Positions 1 to 11,063 of a stretch of 64,000 nt of DNA are shown here, one piece after another. The notes below the pieces were generated by a model that was given only the letters and a program-made list of their open reading frames with translations, was not told the origin of the DNA and did no database searches. Source of the DNA: Tricholoma matsutake (Eukaryota; Basidiomycota; Agaricomycetes; Agaricales; Tricholomataceae); NCBI GenBank assembly GCA_026075535.2, contig AP026549.1:930001-994000 (forward strand), given 5' to 3'. A program made the translations under genes and the position numbers. The first letter of the stretch is position 1. Each line of letters opens with the position of its first letter.

Positions 1-130
1 TTTTACAAAATGGATGGTAGCAAGAGCTGCCAGACTGGCTGGGGCACAAACAGATGTATGGGTGTGCAGAGACAAAATTGCAAGGTGCACAGAAGCACAG
101 AGACAATAATCATGATGGTGGCAGCAAATA

Positions 131-637
131 GATAATTATCACATAAACAGGGCATTTACTGAGTATATCATACATGACACTGTACAACCTTTGGCATTGA
201 GATTTTGTTTAGGTGGCATCAGCATCTGCATTGGCAACAGCCACTGGGTTGCTGAGCACCACTCAGCACCAACCTTGCTTTGTAGGTCTTCATACTACAA
301 CAAATTAATTATTGCATAAACGGAAGCATTTACTGAGTTTATCATACATGTCACTGTATGGCATTGGGAATTTTTTTTTAGGTGGCATTGGCATTGGCAT
401 CAGCCACTACCATGGGGTTGCTGACCAGCACTTGGCACCAACCTCATTTTGTAGGTCTGCATACTACAACAAATTAACTATCACTTAAATGAGGCCTTTT
501 CTGAGTTTATCATACATGATGCTGTACAACCTTCGGCATCGGGTTTTTTTTAGGTGGCATCAGCATTGGCCACAGCCACCAGGCCACTGAGCAGCACTCA
601 GCACCAATTTTATATTGTAAGTCTGCATACTACATAG
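131..637. repeat. Three-copy tandem repeat, unit about 172 bp
   Basis: Three head-to-tail units begin near 131, 305 and 476. Each has the same order of motifs: an AT-rich start, a run reading as gagtttatcatacatg, GGTGGCATC, a GCAC-rich block and a 'gcatactac' end. The copies differ by point changes and small gaps. No ORF of note lies here. The third unit ends where the foldback element at 639 begins. Confidence 0.8.
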
Positions 638-638
638 G

Positions 639-1300
639 CACTACTGGGGCTGACCTGTGTTTCCCACAGAAACACAGCCTTAGAAACTTGTTTTAAGACT
701 TCTGATGTGTATATCCTGTGGATATTCTTAATATGTATGTAAAAGAAATGTCAGGGAAATATTTTACATGTATCCAAGCTGTATCTGCAAGGAACATAAA
801 AGGTGTATTCTACAATGTTTCTTTCAGATCCCTTCTGGAAACATTTTTCATGTTCCCTTTGTGTAAGTTAAGGAAACATGTTTTATGTAATTATGGCTGT
901 ATTTGCAGAAAACACTTGACATATATTTTATTATGTGTTTTCTATGGATACATGCAAAGAACAAAGGGGTTACCATGGTTACACATGTATCCCTAGGAAA
1001 CACATAATAAAATTACATGTTAAATGTTTTCTGCAGATACAGGCATAATTACATGAAAAGTGTTTCTTTAACTTACACAAAGGGAACATGAAAAATGTTT
1101 CTAGAAGGGATCTGAAAGAAACATTGTAGAATACACCTTTTATGTTCCTTGCAGATACAGCTTGGATACATGTAAAATATTTCCCTGACATTTCTTTTAC
1201 ATACATGTTAAGAATATCCAAAGGATATACACATCAGAAGTCTTAAAACAAGCTTCTAAGGCTGTGTTTCTGTGGGAAACACAGGTCAGCCCCAGAAGTG
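639..1300. mobile_element. Foldback/MITE-like element with arms of about 320 bp
   Basis: The left arm (639 to about 960) is repeated as its reverse complement from about 985 to 1300, so the same 80-residue reading frame appears on both strands. The outer ends read CACTACTGGGGCTG and, on the other strand, CACTTCTGGGGCTG. The centre is a short unpaired spacer. AGG flanks both ends (636-638 and 1301-1303) and may be a 3-bp target duplication, but this is weak. It encodes no transposase, so it is non-autonomous or a simple inverted duplication. Confidence 0.75.
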
Positions 1301-2482
1301 AGGTCTAACAAATGAATGCCAGCTCCCCATTGATTACAATTTTCCTTGTAACACATGGAACCTGACCAACCCGACATACCTGATGATCCCCTCCAGACAG
1401 GAGGCACTCCCTGACTCATGCCCAAGGCATGCCTTTGACACCAGACACACCCACAATGATCAGGCACATGACTGGCTGTTGGTACCCATAAACCCATGGG
1501 TAAGTGTATGGTGTTGCATGGGTAGGGCAATGCCATACCCGTACCCATACCCCTGCATACCCACAAGTGGAAGCACACAGTGTTACCCATACCTGTGCTG
1601 TGCCCTAATTGTGGGCTATCCAGAATGTGTGCCTTCCATTTATTGCATGCATCCTGTTCATCTGTTGCATGTTTATGCAGATCCATTGAGGTGTGTTGGG
1701 AGGAGTTTCTATGAGAAGAGAGGATAAGCATATATTATGATCTAAACACTGAACCAACAAAACTAACATGCCTAGTGCATGATTTTTGCTGGGGTATTGA
1801 CCAGGGCAGTATGCCTGGTCTAGCCGAGCTATCAAATTCTCAAGAAGGAATAAGTGATATTGGTGCTAACAGTTATAGTTGACAATGGAGTGACTTCCAG
1901 CAATCGAAGGGGAGGCAACTGTAGACCTGCCAACCCAATCTCCCTCCCCCTTCTTTAGAATCTTTTCCCAGCAGCACCTGACCACTTTTTTTTCATTTAA
2001 TTATTCAACTCAATTCATGTTGACTTCACTTGAATTCAAAGTGAATCCAAGTCAATTTATATTGATTTCACTTGAATTCACTCACAAGCAGTCCAGCACA
2101 CATCTCACCATTTTGATTTAGGAGAAGCTAATTCTGATTAAGGGCAGGAAATTTAAGTCTCTGTCACTGTGCAAGCATGGCAAGTTTATTACTCTAACAT
2201 TGCTCAGTTCCTCTTCCTCTTGCTTAATTCCTGCTTTCAGATTCTGATCATCACCGATGAGTCATCAACATGCACACAGGAATAGGGTTTTGGAGATTCA
2301 GTTGATCAGTGGTGATAATGCAGGGCCAAATGTGACTTCAGCCCATTGAAGGTCAACTCCCCTTTACACTCTCTCGACTCCAGTTTCCTGTCTGGCCTTG
2401 CCTTTCAATCTCAATCAACAAATCACAAGGCCAGTCAGTTGAAGCATGTTTAAGGAGTCTAGTCTTTACACATGGCCAGTTC
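1301..2482. other. Unassigned intergenic stretch
   Basis: I see no supportable gene. A run of CCCATACC-like direct motifs at about 1500-1600 gives spurious open frames on both strands. Short GAATTCA/TTGAATT motifs cluster at 2000-2090. Confidence 0.5.
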
Positions 2483-2730
2483 CACAAGGCCAGCCTCAGA
2501 ATTCCTCCTTTCTGAAATATAGTTAGAAATTCTTTGTGAAACATTATATTTAAGACTAAATTTCTACAAACAGAAATTCAAAAAATTACCCATTAGAAAT
2601 ATACTTTGAAAACCAATATTTCTAATGGGTAATTTTTTGAATTTCAGTTTGTAGAAATTTAGTCTCAAATATAATATTTCACAAAGAATTTCTAACTATA
2701 TTTCAGAAAGGAGAAATTATGAGGCTGGCC
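2483..2730. mobile_element. Palindromic MITE, long form
   Basis: The two halves are near-perfect inverted copies running from CACAAGGCCAGCC to GGCTGGCC, with the centre near 2600. The right outer tip lacks the TTGTG of the related short copy at 2794. At 248 bp there is no coding capacity. No clear target duplication. Confidence 0.75.
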
Positions 2731-2793
2731 CATCACAAAAGCCTCCAATGTGTCCAATCTGAGCTTCACATGGGTCATAGGTTGGCACACAAT

Positions 2794-2920
2794 ACACAAG
2801 GCCAGCCTCATAATTCCTCCTTTCTGAAATATAGTTAGAAATTCTTTGTGAAATATTATATTTGAGACTAAATTTCTAACTATATTTCAGAAAGGGGGAA
2901 TTATGAGGCTGGCCTTGTGT
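2794..2920. mobile_element. Palindromic MITE, short deletion form
   Basis: Same family as the element at 2483-2730, with the same terminal sequence. Ends are ACACAAGGCCAGCC and its reverse complement. The middle of the long form is missing, leaving 127 bp of nearly pure inverted repeat. Confidence 0.75.
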
Positions 2921-3621
2921 TCTATGTTGCAATTCACAAGTCAAGTTCAGTCCACAATATTATATACAATGGTTAAGTCAGTCCACAATATCAATGCAAT
3001 ATGGCTAAGCTCAGAGGAAAGTGCAAGGACAAAAACCATTGTATATAATGAAGTTCTATTTAGATTAATGTACATATTGTACATATGAAAACCACCACAA
3101 TATAATTACAGAAAAACAATGAAAAACAATGCATGTGATCTTCATATGCAAATTTCAAATTGAATTCACTTTAATACTTAATTTGTTTGAATTTAGTTGA
3201 CCTCAATTGACTATACATTGAATTCATTCAACTTTAGTTGACTTTGCTTTGAACTTAGACAAAGGGAAAGAGTAAAATATGAAGATGGATTGATTTTAGA
3301 GTCTCCATTGCAATTCAGGGCAGGCCAATTCTGATTTAGGGCAGGAAATCATGATGTAGCAAAAATTTTGGCACTTAGTATACAAACACATCTACTCCAC
3401 ATATGTATGTAGTGTTAAAAAAGATTCATGACATATTGGGTGAAGCAGAAGCATGGGAAAGTTCATGTCACTGACAAATATACTCCCTACCTCTGGTACA
3501 TGAGCCCCAGAAGTCACATGACACATTTCACACCATTTTGGATTAGAAGGTGTACCCCCCCCCCCCAGGAATTTGCAGTGTAAAAGGACAGGTCATGTGA
3601 GTTTTTAGGTGTGTGAATGGT
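2921..3621. other. Unassigned AT-rich spacer
   Basis: No gene seen. It contains short direct repeats (TCAGTCCACAATAT twice near 2945 and 2978), TTGAATT-type motifs at 3160-3250 and a C homopolymer near 3552. Confidence 0.5.
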
Positions 3622-4104
3622 TGGCACAAACATGGTTCTAGGGGAGAGGAGCATTTTCAAAGGCCTCTGAGCTTTCCAAGAGGCATATTCACACCTGCAC
3701 CAAGCTCTGCTCAGCATATCTCACTCCTATCATTGTGCTGTTTGCGGCTCGGTGCTAAAGTTTTAGCCAAGGCCTTGTTGTAAACAGTTTGGCACATTAG
3801 GAGTCACTGCTCTTCTCTTGACATCCACATCCCCTCTGCAGTACAGGTGAGCACTTTGTGCATTCCCTCAGTCTTGATCTTACCTCTCAAGATAGTTGTT
3901 ATTATTGACTCCATGAGTTCTGCTCTGTCTCTAATCTACAACATCTATCTTACATTGTAAGATCTTTTCTGTTCACATCCTTTTCAGTATTCTCACCTTT
4001 ACATTCTTTCAGGATTCAACTGTGATTTTCTAGCTTTGCTATCATCTGCAGTTGAATCCTTACAAGTTCCTCACATAGTTCAGGCATTGTTCATTGCTTT
4101 TGAT
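3622..4104 (+). repeat. A1 terminal repeat of DIRS-like element 1
   Basis: About 480 bp matching 25544-26029 closely in direct orientation, from the AAACATGG block to GTTCAGGC. It lies upstream of all coding parts of the element. With B1-A2-B2 at the other end it forms a split direct repeat. It probably carries the promoter. Confidence 0.75.
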
Positions 4105-4183
4105 AGGGACTAACATGGATACATATGGATATGCACTTTTTGGCCTCAATTTTGATGCTGCCTGTAAAATCTCTGGGGAATGG

Positions 4184-5374
4184 TGATAGGTCATCTTCTC
4201 GGCTCAAGGACCGATTCAACACTTTAGCATCATTCTAATCACATTGGCTAACTCCTACGACGTCCCAGACGCAGCGTGACACACTCTATCGATCGTGATT
4301 GTGATATCATATTGACCACATTGAAACATCACCAGCGACATTGATAGTATCAAAAGACCACATCGCACAACCTTAGGACTACCCCGAAAGTCCCTAAGAT
4401 TCCCCTACATGACCACTGAACATCCCCGACCAACTTCGAACAAGCCACAACTGTGATTGAGCATCATCGACCATCGTCGAGTGTCATCGATCGATATCGA
4501 GAAACTACGAGTGACATTGGGCACCGCCTTCATTATCTAAATGGTGGAAGACCATGCACTAGGACGTATTCCAACTCATGCTCAAACCTGCTGATCATAG
4601 GTCAGCCTCGTTCCAAGTCCCTATCATGCACAGAACCCGCTGGACACATTATTGCGAGACTTAGCGCAGTTTATACACAAAGGACAGTCTCTTTTAGTTC
4701 TTTCCTTTTATTACTCTTTCATCATATGATATATATATCTTTCTTGTTCAGATTCCAGTCTCCTTTATGGCCTTGTGCCTTAACTCATATCTTTTGCCTC
4801 ATGTTCTACACATGTTTCTCATTCCATTTTAGGAAGTTTCTTTAAAACATATAAAACTCTGTAGTATCTACTTGGAAATAACAAGAAATCATCTTCACAT
4901 ATCGTCTCATATACAGTTCTAAGCATCCAATCAGCTTTCTAAAACAATCTAAGTCTTTGCAGGTTTTCTCGATCGACAAGAAACCTCTGCAATCGTCGCA
5001 TCCTCGATCCTCCCTCGATCCTCTCGTTGTAGTTCTAGCAACCCTTCCAACACTTCATAGCAGTTTGTTGCACCCTTCATATACCATCGACCTATCAAAA
5101 GGTCTCCATAATTCACATATCGACCATCAAAGATAAAACTTGTTCGCCATCGATCTCATCAATCGCCCTTGATATCAATTGACACTTGATCAGACCACGA
5201 CAAACGCCTTCGTCTCTCATAACACTACCTTCATGACTAGTGTTAACTTGTAATCTTCTCAGAGGTTTGACCACGAACTTTCGGAACATCTTGCAACCCT
5301 CCTCTGACTTGTCGCAAACATCATCGGTTGCCTCATCGGCAGTTCTGGTGGTTTTCCTGGGTTGAGCATCATCA
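4184..5374 (+). mobile_element. Solo LTR, family S, copy 1
   Basis: It begins TGATAGGT and ends GCATCATCA, so it has the usual TG...CA ends. It is 1191 bp and over most of its length matches 12201-13378, and more distantly 21355-22728. The flanks are ATGG (4180-4183) and ACGG (5375-5378), a 4-bp duplication with one C/T difference. A TATAAAA box lies near 4850. No internal retroelement sequence is attached, so it is a solo LTR or an LTR-only element. Confidence 0.75.
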
Positions 5375-5378
5375 ACGG

Positions 5379-5721
5379 TTAAATATGTATCCTATGCATA
5401 GTACATTGAAAGGATTACATCTATAAATTAGATTTACACTCTATCAGCTGAAATGGATACAATGGATACAGGTTTTATCTGTAAATAGTGTATCCATGTA
5501 TCTGTTCTATTCTACAGTCTGCAGCTCCCATGTCTAGATGTAATTGACTATCTGAAGCTGAGAGGATACATCTTGTGCAATATATTGTAGAGCCTCAACA
5601 TGAAGCCTCCAAGATTGACTCCATGCATCGCAATTCTATTGTGGTCAGGGTTTGAAACAGATATCTATGTTAGTCCCTAGTTTTTGCATATCTCCTTGCT
5701 ACTCTCAACATCTTACTCTCA
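5379..5721. other. Leader of DIRS-like element 1
   Basis: No gene seen. It contains GGATACA-type short repeats (5440-5510) and lies between A1 plus the solo LTR and the gag-like frame. Confidence 0.4.
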
Positions 5722-7043
5722 ATGTCTGATGCTGGGGATCTCTATGAACCTCCTATTCCCATGGCTCCTGTCAATTTCCCTGTGCCTGTTGATGATGATC
5801 AGCCTGTGGCATCCAGAAATCCTGCAGCATCCATCAATGATCCTCTTCACGAGGTTGAGCACATTTGGATCCAAACTGAGACCTGCCAACACCTTGCCAA
5901 AGATGCAGTTTCATGCTGCACCTCAGTCGACAGCTTCCTGGACTTACTCAATGATAGGGGTCTCATCCAAAGAAGCACAGGACTATGTGGATCAGGTGCT
6001 CCAGCGTTGGAGTCAGCAAGGTGCCCCAGGCCTACCTCCTCAGACCCGGGACAACTATCCAGTGGGAGAACCCCCTAATCCTGTCAATGCAGCCAATACC
6101 CTCGCATGGGCAGTCCTTCAAGCAAAAGTCAACCAACTTCAAGGAATTGGGACTCATCCAATTCTCCCTTCTTCCTCTCACCTAGCCAACAAAGTTGCTG
6201 ACTTCCTGGGAATCCCAAACACTAAAGGGGCTATACCTGCTGTGGTGCTTGCCAAAGCCCCTCATCTTGCTGACCTGGTGCTCTTGGCACAGGCTGATGT
6301 TCACCTGGAGAAGACTCAAGAACTTCTTGCAGTCTTCAGTCCTCAAGCAACTCAGAAAGCTCTTGTCACCAAAGCACAATTTGCTTCAGTCACTGTTCCA
6401 TTCCCATGGACAATTTGGCATAAATCATTCTGGATCATTTTGTCAACTTTGAAGAACCTCTTGCATCTATGGAGAAAGATTATGATCACAATGATGACCC
6501 TAAGGATTCGGAGCTGGCTTTGCACTCGTTAAGAAGGAGCAAGCTTTTACTAAGCTTAAGTTATGCAGTGAAGCAGATTGGTTATGAGTTTTTGACGCCT
6601 GGGCTGCTGGGACATCTTACTTCTTTCATCACAGAGAGAATGAACTTCAAGTGTATTGATCTTTTGTCTCAGACCTTTTCTGAGCTGTGCCAAACAACGT
6701 CCAAGTCACAATCGAATTCAATGTTGAGGTGTGCAACAAGTATGCGTGTAAACCTTTTTGCCTGGATGACAAACCTGAACTCAATGTTCCACTCCTTGCT
6801 CAAATGTTCCGAGGTCCTTCAACCCCTTCATCTTCTCATTTGTTGAATAAATGTCCTGCTCCCTTCCCTCCCTCTGGTCAAGTGAAGCAAGCCAATGTTC
6901 CATGTCATAACTGGAGTTTCAGCTCTTGCAAGATGGATCCTTGCCCTAACAAGCACAAGCATGGCATCTGCTGTGTTTGTGGTGAAGGACATCGAGCCAA
7001 AGACAAAGAGCAGTGTTTCACTTCCCTGCAATCTCGTGCTTGA
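5722..7043 (+). pseudogene. Gag-like protein of DIRS-like element 1, frameshifted
   Basis: The reading frame starts at an ATG at 5722 and moves to another frame near 5955, again near 6440-6470, and again near 6685, so the full protein is split over three frames. The C-terminal part (6890-7040) is rich in Cys and His, with a CVCGEGHRAKD segment. Such a Cys/His cluster is typical of the upstream ORF of agaricomycete DIRS-type elements and may bind nucleic acid. The N-terminal part is acidic and Pro-rich. The frameshifts could partly be introns, but I see no convincing splice pairs. Assignment rests on position upstream of RT/RNase H and on the Cys cluster. Confidence 0.5.
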
Positions 7044-7263
7044 ACAGGAGAAGGCTCTGAATTAAGTCAAGGTCATGTCATTTATTGAGAATAGACTGAG
7101 ATCATTTACTACTGCCAATCCCTCTTTAAAACATACTTCTCATCACTTTCTTGACCCTCCTTGTTTTTGGTGAGGGTTTGTCTGGTCTGATATTTCAAAT
7201 AATAAAATTTCTCCTGCTGCCTATTATACTGAGATTGCTCCTCCTCTCCCTTCTCCTCCACAG

Positions 7264-7404
7264 CATCTCCTGGATGACCCTCAACTTCAAGCATCTATTA
7301 AGTCTTTAGGAAATGCAATCAAAGTGGACACTCCTTTTAATGTCAACAAACTAGAATTACTCCTCTCCAACCACCCCAACCAACCATTTGTTCACTCTGT
7401 CATG
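7264..7404 (+). pseudogene. N-terminal remnant of DIRS-type reverse transcriptase
   Basis: A short frame with the segment LLSNHPNQPFV, a motif found just upstream of the RT palm in agaricomycete DIRS-like polyproteins. The frame stops where LTR fragments begin at 7405. RNase H sequence resumes after 7690, so the catalytic RT palm is absent. This deletion alone makes the element non-autonomous. Confidence 0.55.
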
Positions 7405-7689
7405 ATTATTATTTGATTTTTGCAGTTTTCACATATACTGGGCATTGGCAAAGGGGTCCATACAGCTTTCTCTTCAGATTTCCCTTTGCTAGGTGCGCCT
7501 CCAATCCCTGTACTATGTAGTATAATTTTAACTTTGGATTTCCCTTTGCTAGAGGCTGAGGTTGCCCTTATAAATTTGCTACAATCAGGGCACTTCCCTG
7601 ACATACCAGTTGAAGTCAAGAATGATGAAATCTCCCTGCCCCTTTTCTCTTTGGATTTCCCTTTGCTAGAGGCTGAGGTTGCCCTTATA
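7405..7689 (-). repeat. Two partial LTRs of the Gypsy-1 family with a 77-bp centre
   Basis: 7405-7572 and 7650-7689 both match the 3' portion of the Gypsy-1 LTR (8319-8743), in the opposite strand sense to that copy, and both end in CCCTTATA. About 77 bp of other sequence separates them. This looks like the collapsed remnant of an LTR element that replaced the RT core of the DIRS element. Confidence 0.65.
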
Positions 7690-8280
7690 GTTGTCACATC
7701 TGATCTCTTCTGGTTGAAAGCCATAATTCCCTGCTCCATTTTTCTGACTCAGGATTATGGTCAGACAGTGAAGCTGACATCATCCTGTGGACAGATGCAT
7801 CACTAACAACCACTTTATCATTTGTCTACACAAATCAAGGTTTTGTATATCAGATTTGCACAGGGTCACAGAAAGTCGACATATTCTTTCTAGAGTTAAT
7901 AGCAATTTTATGTGGAATACATCACATTGCCTCCTTTGCCTATCCTCCCTGCTGAGTACTTGTCTGGTCGGACAGCCTAGACTCTATTCATGTCCTCAAC
8001 ACCCTCTGAACATCTGAATCCATGCATAATGCACCACTCCTTGGCTTAGCAGAGGTGATATTGATTTCTGGCATCGATTTATGTGCACGACACATTGAAG
8101 GCAAGAAAAACATCAGAGCAGATATGTTATCAGGTCTTCTTCTCCAAAAGTATCATTGAAAATTCCCTGCTGACCATGTGCATTTCTTCAGCCCTCCATG
8201 GGAACTGTTGCCGGCATGATGGAGGAAGTGCTTCTGAGTGTGCTGGGAGGCTGAGTGACCACCTCTTGTGTAACTGAACC
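7690..8280 (+). pseudogene. RNase H domain of DIRS-like element 1
   Basis: In one frame the sequence has ILWTDAS (first catalytic Asp), then FLELIAIL (Glu), then VWSDSLDS (second Asp), and finishes with HIEGKKNIRADMLS, a common end of DIRS-type RNase H domains. The order and spacing fit the RNase H fold that removes RNA from the cDNA hybrid. A stop lies near 7953 between the second and third motifs and another near 8220. Gypsy-1 is inserted about 40 bp downstream, separating this domain from its recombinase at 24703. Confidence 0.7.
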
Positions 8281-8318
8281 TCCCATGGACCTCATGGACT
8301 TAGATATCCAAGTACAGC

Positions 8319-8743
8319 TATAAGGGCAACCTCAGCCTCTAGCAAAGGGAAATCTGAAGTTAAAATTATGCTACATAGTACAGGGATTGGAGGTGCACCT
8401 AGCAAAGGGAAATCCAAAGAGAAAACCCTAAAAACCCCTTTGCCAATGCCCAGTATATGTGAAAATTGCAAAAATCAGATAATAATCTAAAAATAGAAAA
8501 GGCAGAGATAGGCAGATCAAAGCCACCAAATGACATCATACCAAGGGGTAGATGTCAGAAGGGGTGCTCCGCCTCTAAATATTAAACTGTCAACATGTAC
8601 AAATGTGATAGAAGGGGTAGATTAGTAATAAAATAAGGAAAAATCATAGAAAATGAAGAATTGGAGGAAATGAAGTGAGGAGAAATATAGGACAAATGTA
8701 AAAAATAGGAAAAACACACGAGGCATCCCCTGGTCCCCTTACA
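8319..8743 (-). repeat. 3' LTR of Gypsy-1
   Basis: 425 bp. In element orientation it starts TGTAAGGGGACC and ends GCCCTTATA. It directly follows a purine-rich tract (8744-8758, minus strand) after the chromodomain frame. Solo copies of the same LTR at 58743-59161 and 61789-62214 have perfect 5-bp target duplications, which fixes the ends. Confidence 0.85.
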
Positions 8744-8745
8744 TT

Positions 8746-9361
8746 ACCCCCTCTCTAAGATGTATCACCCCAATGCATCTGAAATCGCAGATGACCAAAG
8801 TCAGTGACTTGAATGCGATGCGGTGCAGCAGTGTGCCATCAGTGGAATTCCTTGGGGCATTCACATGGGACTCTGCAACCCATGAGCTCTCCTCATACCC
8901 GTAACCCTTCCAGTGTACCGAATACTGGAGTTTTCCTCCACACAATCAGCTGTCCAAGATCGATTCGACTTTGTACTGGGGTTCTCCCTTGATTACTGTC
9001 AGCGGCGGCAGTGGATGTGAATGGCATCCTGGGAATGGATCTGGGGGAGCTAGAAGGAGTTTAACAACAGGGAAGACTGGGTGGAGTCTGGACATGGAGG
9101 CTGGGATGTGTAGACAATAGGCATGTGTTCCAACACACTTGACAATTGGGAAAGGTCCCAGGAAACAATGAGTGAGTTTCTTGGATGGATGTGTAGTGGA
9201 GATGTCACTGGAGTCAAGATAAACTCAATCACCAACCTTGTACTGAGGGGTTGGAGAATGGTGTTGGTTGTAAAAGTGCACCATGTCATCCTTCACCTTT
9301 GCTAAGGCTGCCTTTGCCTCTTCCAAGCTATCCTGCATGCATTCTGTGAACTCATTTACTG
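8746..9361 (-). pseudogene. Gypsy-1 integrase C-terminus and chromodomain
   Basis: The minus strand carries the integrase C-terminal module (VGDWVYLDSSD, FLGPFPIV) and then a chromodomain (KLQYSVHWKGYGYEESSW). In chromoviruses the chromodomain follows integrase and can steer integration to marked chromatin. The frame runs to a stop by the LTR. Its upstream part is cut at 9361 by a TIR element; across the 9-bp duplication the frame rejoins the integrase at 11389 without a shift. Confidence 0.8.
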
Positions 9362-9642
9362 GTAAGCTTTGCACTCCCCCCCATATTCCTATCGGAGTCC
9401 TAGGAGTCTGAGTTTTCTGATAAGAGTCCGATCAGAATCGGATAGGAGTCCTACTAGTCCAACACTAGTCCTAGGAGTCTGATAGGAATCCGATCGGAAT
9501 GTATCTTGATGACCATGTACTTTTATTTCCAAGAAATTCCTAGTAAATTCCGAGTAAAGTCCTATGCAATTCCAACAGGTAGTAGTCGGAATACCACACC
9601 ATTTCGGAAGACTTAACTTGATGAAAATGCTTACAAAATAAA

Positions 9643-9729
9643 TGGGCAGAGCAGGAATTGAACTCTAGACCTTGGGATATAAGTGACATGACTACCAAAC
9701 AAGTGCTCAACCAGTTGAGCCACAGGAGC
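9643..9729 (-). other. tRNA-like sequence in left subterminal region
   Basis: On the minus strand TGGCTCAACTGG fits a pol III A box and GAGTTCAATTCC fits a B box about 50 bases later. It looks like the head of a tRNA-derived SINE or a captured tRNA relic. I could not fold a full cloverleaf by eye, so it is not called a tRNA gene. Confidence 0.45.
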
Positions 9730-10060
9730 ATTAATAAATATGTAATATAAAGTCCATTTAAAGCACTTAGGATTAGTTCACTTATTTTTAACCTCTCTCA
9801 CAAGAGCTCGAAAAAAAATTGTTGAGCCCTCACATCTTTGCGAGGGAGTAGATAACTAATATAGATTTAAAAAAAAACCCCCACGCAAACGCGAGGGGGA
9901 GAATTAATCATACTATTTAATTATACTATTTTAAATTCTACAAAAAAAACCCACCCCCCCACAAAATGGGGGGGAGGGGGTGGTGGTGTGTCGCATTGGC
10001 TGTCTCATCAGCCCTGTCCCGTCGTTTCCCCTCCCTCGTTGTTCCACCTGCTGTCCACCC

Positions 10061-10440
10061 CAGTTGCTCACGAGGCTGGTGGTGGGTGGTGCATCATATG
10101 TTGGTGGTGGTGTTTGTCCATCGTCTCCCCTTCTGGTCATCGTTTCCCTTTCCCCTTGTTGTTTCGTCACCCTTGTCATTCATCCCCCTCATCATCTGCA
10201 CCCACAAACTATCCTACAGGCAGCTGCTCGTAGGCATGTTGTTTGGTGCCATCATTGTCCCTCCACGCCGTTCCCGTGTTCTCGCACCCCATATACACCC
10301 CACGAGCAGTCGCTCACAGCGGTGATGGGGGGTGCTGGATGTCATTGGTGTGGTGGGGGGTCCATGCACTCACGATCCACCCTACAAGCAGCAGCTTGTA
10401 GGCATGGGGTGGGTGCATTGTTGGTTCATCAGTGACGTGG
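10061..10440. repeat. GC-rich degenerate repeat, each unit carrying a palindrome
   Basis: Units of about 85 bp each hold a short palindrome, such as CTACAAGCAGCAGCTTGTAG at 10382-10401, followed by GG-rich sequence with GGGTG and a GTCAT block. Related units occur at 53575-53900 inside a different element. Long open frames here are a by-product of base composition. Confidence 0.55.
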
Positions 10441-10983
10441 CTCGAGGGGAGGGGTCGGGTGGTGCTTACCAGGCAGGTATTCCCCTTCTGGGGTCTCCTG
10501 GTGTTGCTCCCCGTGCTCCTGACCATGATCGATACCCTCACATCCCATTTTGATGGGGAGGAGGGGGGTTGCCAGGGGCGTCATTGGGTGTGGGTTTGGC
10601 TCGCATCAGTCCATCGTTACTCATGTAGATTAGAACCTAGAAACAAAAAAAATGAATTAGTTAGTTTACAAAAGTAAAAAACGAATGAAAAAAAAAACTT
10701 ACTATGGCCCAAACAATGATTGCATTGTTTGGGCATCATTCGGCATTGAAACCAGTTGTTTCCAGTCTTGGGGGCTTGTCTAGAGATGGGGGTGAAGTGA
10801 GAGTGGTGGGAGTTGCTGGGTTGAGGTGGTTGAGGTGGGGGGGGATGGAGGTGGCATGCTTGTCGTTGTTGGTGGTGGTGGTGGGAGTTGATGAGCTGGC
10901 AGGTGTGATGACACGGCTATGTGCTTTGTCATCACACCTGCGGGAATGGTATGTAGTGTAGTATGATCACTTACCTGTAATGA

Positions 10984-11063
10984 ATTGTTTAGCCTAATGG
11001 TATTGTTGTCGGTTTATGCTTACATAATCTTCTGTAGTCAAGTGTTCAATTCTTGTCTGTGCA
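10984..11063 (+). other. tRNA-like sequence in right subterminal region
   Basis: TTTAGCCTAATGG fits an A box and GTGTTCAATTC a B box. Downstream it shares GCATTTA with the left tRNA-like copy at 9643-9729, and it lies in the opposite orientation, mirroring it across the element. Confidence 0.4.

Noticed and set aside
718..1221. Two 80-92-codon ORFs with the same N-terminal protein on opposite strands
   Set aside because: They are the two arms of the foldback element; an inverted repeat automatically gives the same frame twice. No domain.
1243..1731. 162-codon minus-strand ORF
   Set aside because: Built on CCCATACC-type repeats, overlaps the foldback end, no domain, and the opposite strand is also open.
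4453..4845. 130-codon ORF, repeated at 12626-12847
   Set aside because: Inside the solo LTRs; not conserved in frame between copies.
8319..8743. MITE interpretation of the TGTAAGGG...CCCTTATA repeat
   Set aside because: It follows the polypurine tract of Gypsy-1 and occurs at both ends of that element, so it is its LTR.
9643..9729. Functional tRNA gene
   Set aside because: A- and B-box matches only; no convincing cloverleaf or acceptor stem by eye.
9966..10677. Overlapping long ORFs in all plus frames
   Set aside because: GC- and GT-rich tandem repeat; frames have biased composition and no domain.
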